Assembly (NCBI GenBank): GCA_944332375.1
Contig: CALVJU010000014.1
Span: 1 to 6,723 of the forward strand
Direction: 5' to 3'
Source: an uncultured Bacilli bacterium
GTDB lineage: Bacteria; Bacillota_I; Bacilli_A; RF39; UBA660
DNA: 6,723 nucleotides
Notes under the pieces: model-generated
What the model was told of the DNA's origin: nothing
Database searches by the model: none
Seen by the model: only the letters and a program-made list of their open reading frames with translations
Part shown: positions 1-5,921 of the stretch, piece after piece
Position numbering within the stretch: position 1 is the stretch's first letter
Layout: the number at the start of each line of letters is the position of its first letter
Position numbers and translations under genes: made by a program

Positions 1-10
1 GATAGATAAA

Positions 11-77
11 AAAGACATTTTCTATAAAAGAATTCCCTAAAAAAGAGGGAAAAAGAAAAATATAGAAAAACGTCTTA
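11..77. repeat. Composite nested hairpin at the left edge
   Basis: An outer inverted repeat pairs 11-26 with 61-76. It has 9 matched pairs next to the loop, a small asymmetric internal loop, then 5 more pairs (AAGAC with GTCTT). Inside it, TTCCCT (33-38) pairs perfectly with AGGGAA (46-51) around a 7-nt loop. Read on the minus strand, the outer stem is followed by a run of six T, so it could terminate transcription coming leftwards. On the plus strand no T-run follows. No minus-strand gene is visible just to its right, so a terminator of a lost gene, a boundary structure or a small transposable remnant are all possible. Pairing was judged by eye only. Confidence 0.45.
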
Positions 78-99
78 TAAATAAAGGAAAAAACGAGTA

Positions 100-125
100 G
101 TAGTGTATAAAAGATTGCACACTAC
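100..125. repeat. 7-bp inverted repeat at the truncation point of the PurA-like gene
   Basis: GTAGTGT (100-106) and ACACTAC (119-125) form a perfect 7-bp stem around a 12-nt loop. The stem straddles the last in-frame stop (TAA, 108-110) before the open PurA-like frame, so it sits where recognisable coding sequence begins. It may be a recombination or nicking site left at the junction, or chance in AT-rich DNA. I see no direct evidence for either. Confidence 0.35.
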
Positions 126-1163
126 CATAAACAATATGAGAGAAAATATATTAAAAGTGGTTCAACATTTAAAGGTTGTGGAGCTGTTTCAAGTGAAAAG
201 ATTCTTCGTGATAATAGATTAGAATTTTTTAAGACTTTTAGAAATGCTATTGTTTGTTCTAATGATGAATGGCTTGAAAGATTATATAATCATCTTGATA
301 ATCCTCTAGAATATGTGATGTTAGAAGGATCTCAAGGATGTGATTTGGATTTAAATCATAGTGGTGATTATCCTTATGTTACTAGTAGAAATGTATCTAC
401 TACTCAATTGCTTGCAGATTCAGGAATATCTAGTGAAAGATTATTACAAACAATTATGGTTATAAGACCTTTCCCTATAAGAATCAGTAATATAACAAAA
501 TCTGATGAATATATTTATTCAGGAAATTATGGTGATGGGGAAGAATTAACATGGACTCAAATTAATATTGCTGCAATGTATGGAAGCTATCCTCATCGTG
601 GTTATGTTGAATGTTTTCCTCACCATTTAAAGAGGAAAAGGCTAAAGAAAATTATTACTCATTGTCCAGAAGTGGGTTTAAAACAAGTTTTTGGAGAAAA
701 TTATAGATCAAAGAGTTTAGATACTATAACATTGCTTGAAGCACTAGAATTAGAACGATTAATGTATAAATCTAGGGGACTACCTGAATATGAAACAAAG
801 TTAATTGAAATTCCAATGGTAGATAGTGATTTCCCACCTAATACCATATTTGATCAATCTGAACAAACGACAGTAACAAAAATGGAGAGGCGAGTATTTG
901 ATCTAGATATAAAAAAGTTAAAAACAAATTGTCAAATTAATACTCCATCTAGTTTGTATTTAAATTTTTTTCAACATTTAGATTTGGATTATAAAGGCGA
1001 AAAAGGTAATTTTGAAGATTATTATTTTCATAAATATTTAAGAGAATATTTTAGTTGGCTTGAAAGTGAAACTAATGTTGAAATATCTGCCTTAGGAACT
1101 GGACCTAAAAATGGAGATAGAATTTTGAAGAAAACATTAGTTAAAATGATACAAAAGGGATGA
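111..1163 (+). pseudogene. 5'-truncated adenylosuccinate synthetase (PurA) family gene
   Basis: The frame is open from 111 to the TGA at 1161-1163 (350 codons). It reads as the middle and C-terminal parts of a PurA-superfamily protein, the enzymes that join IMP and aspartate using GTP. Visible family features are a GSTFKGCGAV stretch (about 156-188), LEGSQGCDLD followed by YPYVTSRN (about 321-395), EQTTVTKMERRVFD (about 861-905), QINTPSSLYLNF and a terminal SALGTGPK. The first 100 or so residues, which carry the GDEGKGK nucleotide loop and catalytic Asp in this family, are missing: TAA at 108-110 closes the frame, no usable start or ribosome site precedes it, and the other two frames upstream do not encode the loop. 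A GTG at 315 opens a shorter frame, but clear homology runs well upstream of it, so it is not the native start. The body is otherwise undamaged, so the truncation may be recent. Whether the parent was a housekeeping PurA or a divergent homologue (such as phage PurZ) cannot be told without the N-terminus. Confidence 0.82.
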
Positions 1164-1200
1164 TATTTTTATAAATACCATCTTTTATCGTTCTTTCTTT
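1159..1200 (+). terminator. Weak terminator candidate behind the PurA-like gene
   Basis: GATGATAT (1159-1166) pairs with ATACCATC (1175-1182) with one A-C mismatch and an 8-nt loop. A T-rich stretch (TTTTATCGTTCTTTCTTT) follows. The stem overlaps the gene's stop codon. It is AT-rich and imperfect, so it is only a candidate. Confidence 0.35.
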
Positions 1201-1267
1201 ATATTTTCAAGAAGTGAGTCACATCCAAGTTACGAACTATATTCTTGTCTTAAAAATATTTATATAA

Positions 1268-1546
1268 ATTATTTTAAAAGTTAGGAGTAATAAATATGAC
1301 GCAAAAATTAACAGACAAAGAGAAGAAAATATCTTTCATGCATATGAAAAGAATCATTCAACTGCGTTAAGTGCTGCTAAAACAATGAATGAATTAAGTG
1401 TTAAAAATTTAATCCTTTACCACACAGAAGAATCACATGGAATTGATAGAAAACGATTATATTTAGAAGAAGCACAAAGTGTATTCAATGGTAATGTTAT
1501 CGTTCCAGATGATTTAGAAGAAATTCAATTTGTGAAGAAAAGATAG
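1268..1546 (+). pseudogene. 3' fragment of an MBL-fold metallo-hydrolase
   Basis: The frame starting just after TAA 1265-1267 and ending at TAG 1544-1546 encodes a C-terminal piece resembling MBL-fold hydrolases of the ElaC/RNase Z-like group. It shows IFHAYEKNHSTA, then VKNLILYHTEE, a RKRLYLEEAQ helix, and FNGNVIVPDDLEEIQF at the end. The N-terminal part with the HxHxDH metal site is absent. An ATG at 1296 with a good TTAGGAG site (1281-1287) is in a different frame and stops after 24 codons. One more A in the five-A run at 1303-1307 would join that ATG to the MBL frame. As it stands the gene is both truncated and frame-broken. The fragment begins at the right end of the 29-bp sequence that recurs at 3067. 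The family call rests on remembered conservation near the C-terminus and is moderately sure. Confidence 0.62.
1270..1298 (+). repeat. 29-bp direct repeat, copy 1
   Basis: This segment, from TATTTTAAAA through TTAGGAGTAATAAATATG, matches 3067-3095 at 28 of 29 positions (G1280 versus A3077). It contains a ribosome-binding-like TTAGGAG and an ATG 8 nt further on. Similarity ends abruptly on both sides. The copies lie just before two unrelated truncated genes (MBL-fold here, HAD-like at copy 2). Read in the frame of those fragments, both copies encode ILK(V/I)RSNKY. Confidence 0.8.
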
Positions 1547-1582
1547 AGGCGTAATCGTTTATGCACTAATGGAGTGGATATA

Positions 1583-1612
1583 TTGAAAAAACTTTAGATG
1601 AAATGATATAAT
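1583..1612 (+). promoter_or_regulatory. Extended -10 sigma-A promoter for the NUDIX/hydrolase pair
   Basis: TTGAAA at 1583-1588, an 18-nt spacer, then TATAAT at 1607-1612 preceded by TG at 1604-1605 (extended -10). The predicted transcript start near 1619 lies just before the ribosome site at 1622-1630. This makes the leader very short and rules out the ATG at 1615 as the start codon. Confidence 0.75.
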
Positions 1613-1638
1613 GAATGTATCAAAGGAGAGCAAATAAT

Positions 1639-2088
1639 ATGAGAAAACCAAAACAAGTATTAGTATTTTTATACAGGAAAAACAAAAATAATGAGTATGA
1701 ATATTGCATCTTTTACAGAAAAAAATTACAAGTATGGCAAGCAATATCAGGTGGAGTAGAAGATGATGAAACATTAATTGAAACAGTAAAAAGAGAAGTT
1801 TTTGAAGAAACAGGTATAGAGGCAAACGATATTTTTGAACTATCATCTGTTTCCTCAATACCAGTTGTTAATATAACAGGAAAGTTTTCTTGGGGAAATG
1901 ATGTATATGTTGTTACAGAACATTCATTTGGAGTATTTACGGAAAATAATGATATTAAATTATCCAGTGAACATAAACAATATGAGTGGTTTCCATTTGA
2001 TGAAGCGTATGAAAAATTAGAGTTTGATAGTAATAAAACTGCACTTTGGGAATTAAATCAAAGATTATTAAACTCTGATTTAAAATAG
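1639..2088 (+). CDS. NUDIX hydrolase
   Basis: This is a 149-residue protein of the NUDIX superfamily, soluble enzymes that cleave nucleoside diphosphates linked to another group (X). The full NUDIX box GX5EX7REUXEEXGU is present at residues 38-60, with G38, E44, R52-E53, E56-E57 and G59, so the metal-binding glutamates are intact. The aromatic FYRKKLQVWQ before the box and EHKQYEWFPFDEA followed by DSNKTALWELN near the C-terminus resemble the NudB-like (dATP / dihydroneopterin triphosphate pyrophosphohydrolase) group. Substrate is not proven by this. The start at 1639 is chosen because AAAGGAGAG (1622-1630) lies 8 nt upstream; an in-frame ATG at 1615 lies before the predicted transcript start. 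It is the first gene of a two-gene unit, followed after 16 nt by the alpha/beta hydrolase. Length is normal for the family and no damage is seen. Confidence 0.93.
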   Translation: MRKPKQVLVFLYRKNKNNEYEYCIFYRKKLQVWQAISGGVEDDETLIETVKREVFEETGIEANDIFELSSVSSIPVVNITGKFSWGNDVYVVTEHSFGVFTENNDIKLSSEHKQYEWFPFDEAYEKLEFDSNKTALWELNQRLLNSDLK

Positions 2089-2104
2089 ATTTTGGAGATG
2101 TTTT

Positions 2105-2965
2105 ATGAATCATGTAGAGTTTATTAATGAGGCTTATACAAAAGATGGATTACGCCTTCCTATGGTACATTTTAATAGTAAGGAAAAGAACATATGTGTC
2201 ATCTTTATTCACGGAATGTGTCAAACGATAATTGATAATTATTTTGCAATAGAATGTGGTAATCTTCTGTCGAAAAATAAAATTGGATTTCTCTATGAAC
2301 ATAATAGAGGATATTCAATAGAAAATGATATATTGATGAAAGATGGTTCTTTTACAAGATGCGGATGTATGTATGAAATCTTTGAAGATTGTATTTTAGA
2401 TATTGATTTAGCAATTGATAAAGCAAAAGAACTAGGTTATAAAAAAATTATTTTGATGGGACATAGTTATGGATGTAATAAATTAATTTACTATTATTAT
2501 AAAAAGCATCCAGATATTTTAGGAATGATACTTGCGAGTGCTCCTGATATGGTAGGGATTCACTTATTACATCAAAAAGATTATAAAAACCTACTTAAAG
2601 AAGCAAAATCAAATATTGATAATGGTAATCCAACTAAACTACTTAGTAACTTAGTCGAAGATTATATGTATATGAGTTCTCAAACATATTATAATTGGTT
2701 TAATATATGCTCTAATTTAAATAATTTACCTGTTATGAATAATTCAGATAATTGGTATCAATTTGAATCAATAGATGTTCCAATATTAACTTTTTCAGGT
2801 TCAAATGAATCAGATAATTATCTACATTTAGATTTATTAAAAAATAAAGCCAAAAGTTGCAATGATTTTGAATATGAAATTATAGAAAATGCAGATCATT
2901 TCTATCATAATAAAGAAAATGAAATAAGTTCTTTCATTCTTGAGTGGATAAAAAAGAAATTTTAG
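2105..2965 (+). CDS. Alpha/beta hydrolase fold protein
   Basis: This is a 286-residue cytosolic protein (no signal peptide) with the alpha/beta hydrolase layout. Strand VIFIHG ends in the oxyanion HG (residues 36-37). The nucleophile elbow GHSYG sits at 119-123 with Ser121. SGSNESD at about 231-237 supplies a likely acid, and ENADHFYH has the probable catalytic His265. Strand VPILTF precedes the acid as usual. The unusual middle (about 146-215) is a lid-like insertion rich in Tyr, Asn and Leu. It resembles the DUF1749/esterase-like branch more than a classical lipase, but the substrate is unknown. The start is supported by TTGGAGATG about 5 nt upstream. Only 16 nt separate it from the NUDIX gene, and no promoter or terminator lies between, so the two are almost certainly co-transcribed. 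No convincing terminator follows it. The gene looks intact. Confidence 0.87.
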   Translation: MNHVEFINEAYTKDGLRLPMVHFNSKEKNICVIFIHGMCQTIIDNYFAIECGNLLSKNKIGFLYEHNRGYSIENDILMKDGSFTRCGCMYEIFEDCILDIDLAIDKAKELGYKKIILMGHSYGCNKLIYYYYKKHPDILGMILASAPDMVGIHLLHQKDYKNLLKEAKSNIDNGNPTKLLSNLVEDYMYMSSQTYYNWFNICSNLNNLPVMNNSDNWYQFESIDVPILTFSGSNESDNYLHLDLLKNKAKSCNDFEYEIIENADHFYHNKENEISSFILEWIKKKF

Positions 2966-3055
2966 TTTATTTAGTAAATGCTTAAATATCATTAACTACA
3001 GAATTGTTTTTAAAAATTTTCAATGTAAAAATTGTATAGGAAAAAGTTAGGGAGA

Positions 3056-3217
3056 ATGTTCTATGCTATTTTAAAAATTAGGAGTAATAAATATGTATTT
3101 TTTGATGTTAATGGAACCTTATCAGAATATAGATATAAAGATATATTGTATGGAGTCAGATGTTTTGATGGAATATTAAATCGGAAAGAAGTAATAAAAA
3201 AATTAAAAAAATTTTAA
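3056..3217 (+). pseudogene. Stub with a HAD-family motif I, probably truncated
   Basis: The frame encodes MFYAILKIRSNKY, then YVFFDVNGTLSEYRYKDILYG, ending in Lys-rich sequence at TAA 3215-3217. FFDVNGTLSEYRY resembles the N-terminal motif I of HAD phosphatases (hhDxDGTL), with the second Asp replaced by Asn. That change usually destroys activity. The remaining roughly 200 residues of a HAD enzyme, including motifs II-IV, are absent. Two starts compete. ATG 3056 is in frame but abuts AGGGAGA. ATG 3093 is well spaced from TTAGGAG (3079-3085) but is one base out of frame, and one extra T in the six-T run at 3098-3103 would restore MYFFDVNGTL. The first 13 residues also faintly resemble MobV relaxase starts (M-x-YAIL). 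It is best read as a fused remnant. Confidence 0.5.
3067..3095 (+). repeat. 29-bp direct repeat, copy 2
   Basis: It differs from 1270-1298 only at 3077 (A for G). It lies at the start of the HAD-like stub, with the same spacing between TTAGGAG and ATG as in copy 1. Upstream sequence differs from copy 1: TATGC precedes it here and TAAAT there. Confidence 0.8.
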
Positions 3218-3221
3218 TTAT

Positions 3222-3232
3222 ACTGGACCAGT
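3222..3232. promoter_or_regulatory. Short palindrome upstream of the orphan gene's promoter
   Basis: ACTGG-A-CCAGT is a perfect palindrome with a single central base, about 70 nt upstream of the -35 box. It could be an operator half-site pair, but it is short and solitary. No regulator gene is recognised here. Confidence 0.2.
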
Positions 3233-3300
3233 TCCTATCATTTTGGTAAAGTACTTATCATAATCTAGACATTCATACGATAAACAGCAAGAACGTGAAT

Positions 3301-3329
3301 TTGACATGCTTTTCGCAATGTGATAACAT
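3301..3329 (+). promoter_or_regulatory. Strong sigma-A promoter of the 185-residue orphan
   Basis: The -35 is a perfect TTGACA (3301-3306). A 17-nt spacer leads to TAACAT (3324-3329), preceded by an extended -10 TG at 3321-3322. The predicted start near 3336 leaves a leader of about 20 nt carrying AGGGAGG (3341-3347), 9 nt before ATG 3357. All spacings are ideal. Confidence 0.8.
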
Positions 3330-3356
3330 AGGACGCACAAAGGGAGGAAGTATATT

Positions 3357-3914
3357 ATGAACGATGAAATACGTAATATTTTTGGAGATGACATTGCTAA
3401 TTCTATTATAGAGAATATGGTTGAGTTCCTTGATAAAATGAATTTAACACCCGAACAAATTGCAGAGTATATAGGTGAAGTGAGCGAATCAACAAGAGCA
3501 TTAATTCTTATAAAAGCATTATTAGACGGTAATGAAGAATTGGCGGATAAAATTTCAAAAGCAATTGAATTCATTGAATTAAAAAGAATTGATGAATTTA
3601 AAAAATCTGTTGCAAATGGCACTCATGAAGATTTTTTTGCTAATATGACATGGCCGGATAAATGTTCACTGTCAGTAGATATGGGATTATTTAGAGCTGG
3701 AATTCCAGGTGAAAAACCTTTAACAAAAGAAGAACAAAGATACCGTGAAATAATTGACAATTCTATCCAAAAGGATATAGAAAAAGAAGCATTAAGTCAA
3801 GGTTTTGATAGTGTTGAAGATTGGAGAACTCATAATGCAAAGCACAGAATGGGAATTGAAACACAAACAGGAATGAATATCCTACTATATGAAAAAGACG
3901 ATTATAAACGTTAA
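3357..3914 (+). CDS. Unrecognised 185-residue protein with own promoter and terminator
   Basis: I do not recognise the family. The protein is acidic to neutral, soluble, without signal peptide or membrane segment. Residues 1-85 look almost wholly helical; LTPEQIAEYIGEVSESTRALIL at about 30-51 has the rhythm of a helix-turn-helix, but the fit is loose. A less helical centre holds MTWPDKCSLSVDMGLFRAGIPGEKP (about 97-121, with the only Cys at 103). A Glu/Lys/Arg-rich helix and a C-terminal GFDSVEDWRTHNAKHRMGI segment follow. Expression signals are excellent: consensus promoter, AGGGAGG 9 nt before ATG, and a terminator whose left arm is formed by the last codons. This makes it a monocistronic gene. 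Base use matches its neighbours. The antisense open frame over it lacks such signals. A regulator or small-effector role would be only a guess. Confidence 0.88.
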   Translation: MNDEIRNIFGDDIANSIIENMVEFLDKMNLTPEQIAEYIGEVSESTRALILIKALLDGNEELADKISKAIEFIELKRIDEFKKSVANGTHEDFFANMTWPDKCSLSVDMGLFRAGIPGEKPLTKEEQRYREIIDNSIQKDIEKEALSQGFDSVEDWRTHNAKHRMGIETQTGMNILLYEKDDYKR

Positions 3915-3940
3915 TTCATCAATCGTCTTTTTCTTTTGTT
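3891..3940 (+). terminator. Rho-independent terminator overlapping the orphan gene's 3' end
   Basis: GAAAAAGACGATT (3891-3903) and AATCGTCTTTTTC (3921-3933) form a perfect 13-bp stem with a 17-nt loop, followed by TTTTGTT. The last codons encode the left arm and the stop codon TAA (3912-3914) lies in the loop. The A-tract on the other side could let it work in both directions. Confidence 0.85.
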
Positions 3941-4206
3941 ATATTATCTCATGAACTATTGATCACTAATTTTAGTTGAGTAATAAAAAGAGTAACTTCT
4001 TGTTCAATTGAAACTACATCAAATTAATCATTGATGCATCTAGTTAAATGATATGGTTCTAAAGTAAGGATTTTATTATTCTTTTGCTTAAATCATTATA
4101 TAAATAAATGAAACCAAAAAATTTATATAAACTCAAATGCTTTTATAGAACAATTTCATGATTTGTGATAAAGTATAGATAGTTAGAAAAGATAGGTGAG
4201 TAGGAA
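3941..4206. other. Intergenic stretch before the ADP-ribosylglycohydrolase
   Basis: No gene, RNA or strong hairpin is evident. Short minus-strand frames here have no starts or ribosome sites. The best promoter guess is TATAGA at 4174-4179 (about 28 nt before the ATG), but the matching -35 region is poor, so regulation of the next gene is not readable. The end holds AGGTGAG (4194-4200), the ribosome site of the next gene. Confidence 0.5.
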
Positions 4207-5352
4207 ATGAAAATTTTAAAATTTTTTAAACCAAGTAATAAGGTGTCGCATAAAGATAAAAATACAAAATATAATAATGATATGGTTGATCGAAAAAATA
4301 GAATCATCGGTTCATTAATTGGTGGTGCAATTGGAGATGCTTTAGGTTATCAAATAGAATTTAAAAGAAATATTCATGAAAAAGAGATAACTCAATATAA
4401 AGATGACAAAGGTATTATTTCTGATGATACACAAATGACTTTATTTACTGCTAATGGTTTATTATGGCGCGAAACTAGAGGGGCCATGAAGGGGATTGCA
4501 CCATCACCATCAGATGCAGTTTATGAAGCATATTTGGATTGGTTAGATACACAAAATAATACGGATCATCATAAAAATAAAATTTCGTGGATAAAAGATA
4601 TAAAAGAACTTAATATTCCAAGAGCACCAGGAAATACCTGTATAAGTGCATTATTATCTGGTAAAAAAGGAACAATTGAAAACCCAATAAATGACAGCAA
4701 AGGTTGTGGAGGAATCATGAGAGTTGCACCACTAGGATTATATATGAGAAATCCTGAGTCCGCAGGGAAATTTGCCGCTGAAATAAGTGCTATAACGCAT
4801 GCCCATCCACTTGCAAATATTCCATCTTATGTTTTTGCCACAATGATATATTTTATTTTAAATGAACATTTGAATATAGAAGAAGCTTTAAATAGAGCCA
4901 TGGCACAATATAAAGAAAAATTTAACATTTATGATAAGAAATATAATAAAGATTTTGAAGAGTTAGTAAAAAGAGCAATAGAATTAAGTAAAGATCATAT
5001 TTCTGATGTGGATGCAATTTGCCAACTTGGAGAAGGATGGGTAGCAGAAGAAACTTTTGCCATTGCAATCTATTCTTGTTTAAAATATCAAGATAGTTTT
5101 GAAAATGCAATTATATGTGCTATAAATCATGACGGAGATAGTGATTCAACTGGTGCATTAACAGGAAATATCATGGGAGTTTATTTGGGATGTAATTCCA
5201 TTCCAAAATACTATATAGATCATCTAGAGCTAAAAGAAGTAATATATGAACTAGGGGAAGATTTATCAATTCCAATACCTGTTGGAGAATATAATGAAAA
5301 TAATGATGAATGTTGGTTAAACAAATATTTATATTGTAAAAAAGTAAGATAA
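4207..5352 (+). CDS. ADP-ribosylglycohydrolase (ARH/DraG family)
   Basis: This 381-residue protein belongs to the family that removes ADP-ribose from proteins, nucleic acids or small acceptors, using two Mg ions in the cytoplasm. All hallmark motifs are in order: IGSLIGGAIGDALG (34-47), ISDDTQMT (71-78, metal-binding Asp pair), KGCGGIMRVAPLG (165-177), THAH (197-200), GEGWVAEE (275-282) and NHDGDSDSTGALTGN (307-321, second metal-binding Asp set). The catalytic core looks complete. About 30 basic residues precede the core (MKILKFFKPS and on), rather Lys-rich and possibly flexible. The start is supported by AGGTGAG 6 nt before ATG 4207. Just past its stop an AAAGGAG site (5351-5357) serves a broken RBBP9-type gene, so the two probably formed an operon. 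Its partner ADP-ribosyltransferase is not in the window. The target is unknown. Confidence 0.95.
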   Translation: MKILKFFKPSNKVSHKDKNTKYNNDMVDRKNRIIGSLIGGAIGDALGYQIEFKRNIHEKEITQYKDDKGIISDDTQMTLFTANGLLWRETRGAMKGIAPSPSDAVYEAYLDWLDTQNNTDHHKNKISWIKDIKELNIPRAPGNTCISALLSGKKGTIENPINDSKGCGGIMRVAPLGLYMRNPESAGKFAAEISAITHAHPLANIPSYVFATMIYFILNEHLNIEEALNRAMAQYKEKFNIYDKKYNKDFEELVKRAIELSKDHISDVDAICQLGEGWVAEETFAIAIYSCLKYQDSFENAIICAINHDGDSDSTGALTGNIMGVYLGCNSIPKYYIDHLELKEVIYELGEDLSIPIPVGEYNENNDECWLNKYLYCKKVR

Positions 5353-5364
5353 AGGAGATTTTGA

Positions 5365-5792
5365 GTGCTTTTGTTTGAATAGTGAACAAGAAATAGATTT
5401 AAATTCTGTTATGGTTATTTGTCTGGAAGAAATATTAACTATGGGAAGTAATATAGAAAACTGTTTTCCTTGGTTTAAAAAACATTAAGATTAAAATTGA
5501 TAAATTAATATTAGTAAGTGGGTTTAATAATTATTTAGCACCTGATGAAAATGATATACACAATAAAATCAATCCAACTTATTATGTAGATGAAAATGAA
5601 ATTAAGCAAATTAAAAAATATACTAATGAGATAATCTGTATTTATGGAGATGATGATCCTTATATTCCACAAAGCATACTTCATGAATTGGCAGAATCAA
5701 TTGATGCAAAAGAAATTATTATTAAAAATGGTGGTCATCTAAACTTTGATAGTGGATATGATAATTTTCCAGAAATATTAAACTGTATTTAA
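5365..5792 (+). pseudogene. RBBP9/YdeN-type serine hydrolase with internal deletion
   Basis: Two frames carry pieces of one protein. The first, to TAA 5486-5488, ends in TMGSNIENCFPWFKKH, like the N-terminal GSxENWFPWLKK of RBBP9/YdeN alpha/beta hydrolases. The second, open from 5457 to TAA 5790-5792, reads IKIDKLILVSGFNNYL, then IICIYGDDDPYIP with the acid residue, and IIIKNGGHLNFDSG with the catalytic His. Between them the expected strand and nucleophile elbow (GHSxG) are missing, roughly 60 residues, as if deleted at about 5486. The protein cannot be active. AAAGGAG (5351-5357) overlaps the stop of the ADP-ribosylglycohydrolase and sits 7 nt before GTG 5365, but that GTG frame stops after five codons, showing further decay near the start. 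The exact original start is unclear. A terminator follows within 4 nt of the stop. Confidence 0.68.
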
Positions 5793-5795
5793 TTT

Positions 5796-5840
5796 AAAGA
5801 TAATGTAGAAAATAAAATTTACATTATCTTTTTCTAATTT
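5796..5840 (+). terminator. Terminator after the RBBP9-type remnant
   Basis: AAAGATAATGTA (5796-5807) and TACATTATCTTT (5820-5831) form a perfect 12-bp stem around a 12-nt loop, followed by TTCTAATTTATT. It closes the ADP-ribosylglycohydrolase unit. AT-rich, but long and well placed. Confidence 0.75.
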
Positions 5841-5847
5841 ATTTTTA

Positions 5848-5882
5848 ATATTTAAGGGGATTGGGGATATTCCCTTAAATAT
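5848..5882. repeat. Inverted repeat with G-rich loop
   Basis: ATATTTAAGGG (5848-5858) pairs perfectly with CCCTTAAATAT (5872-5882), plus a possible G-T pair inside. The loop holds GGGG. A competing small hairpin, GGGA-TAT-TCCC, uses the loop and the right arm. It is close behind the 5796 terminator and is not followed by a T-run, so another role is possible. Confidence 0.6.
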
Positions 5883-5884
5883 GA

Positions 5885-5904
5885 ATTTGTATGGGGGTAC
5901 AAAT
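5885..5904. repeat. Short inverted repeat with a five-G loop
   Basis: ATTTGTA (5885-5891) and TACAAAT (5898-5904) flank the loop TGGGGG. It follows directly after the 5848-5882 repeat, so two G-loop hairpins stand in tandem. G-tracts are rare in the rest of this AT-rich window. Confidence 0.5.
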
Positions 5905-5921
5905 AATATAGAGGTAATAAA

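Noticed and set aside
315..1163. PurA-like gene starting at GTG 315
   Set aside because: Family-like sequence (GSTFKGCGAV) continues in frame upstream to about 111, and no ribosome site precedes 315. It is an internal codon of a truncated gene.
1615..1638. NUDIX start at ATG 1615
   Set aside because: It lies upstream of the predicted transcript start (about 1619), and its extra codons include the ribosome site used by ATG 1639.
1559..1858. Minus-strand open frame of 99 codons
   Set aside because: It is antisense to the NUDIX gene and its promoter, with Leu/Phe-rich low-complexity product and no ribosome site.
3218..3622. Minus-strand open frame of 134 codons
   Set aside because: It is antisense to the orphan gene, which has promoter, ribosome site and terminator on the plus strand. 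The product is the Ser/Ile-rich composition expected of a shadow.
4010..4060. Minus-strand remnant frame in the gap before the ADP-ribosylglycohydrolase
   Set aside because: A frame of about 23 codons is open but has no start, no ribosome site and no recognisable similarity.
4922..5389. Two minus-strand frames inside the ADP-ribosylglycohydrolase
   Set aside because: They overlap conserved motif-bearing coding sequence and have no start signals or recognisable product.
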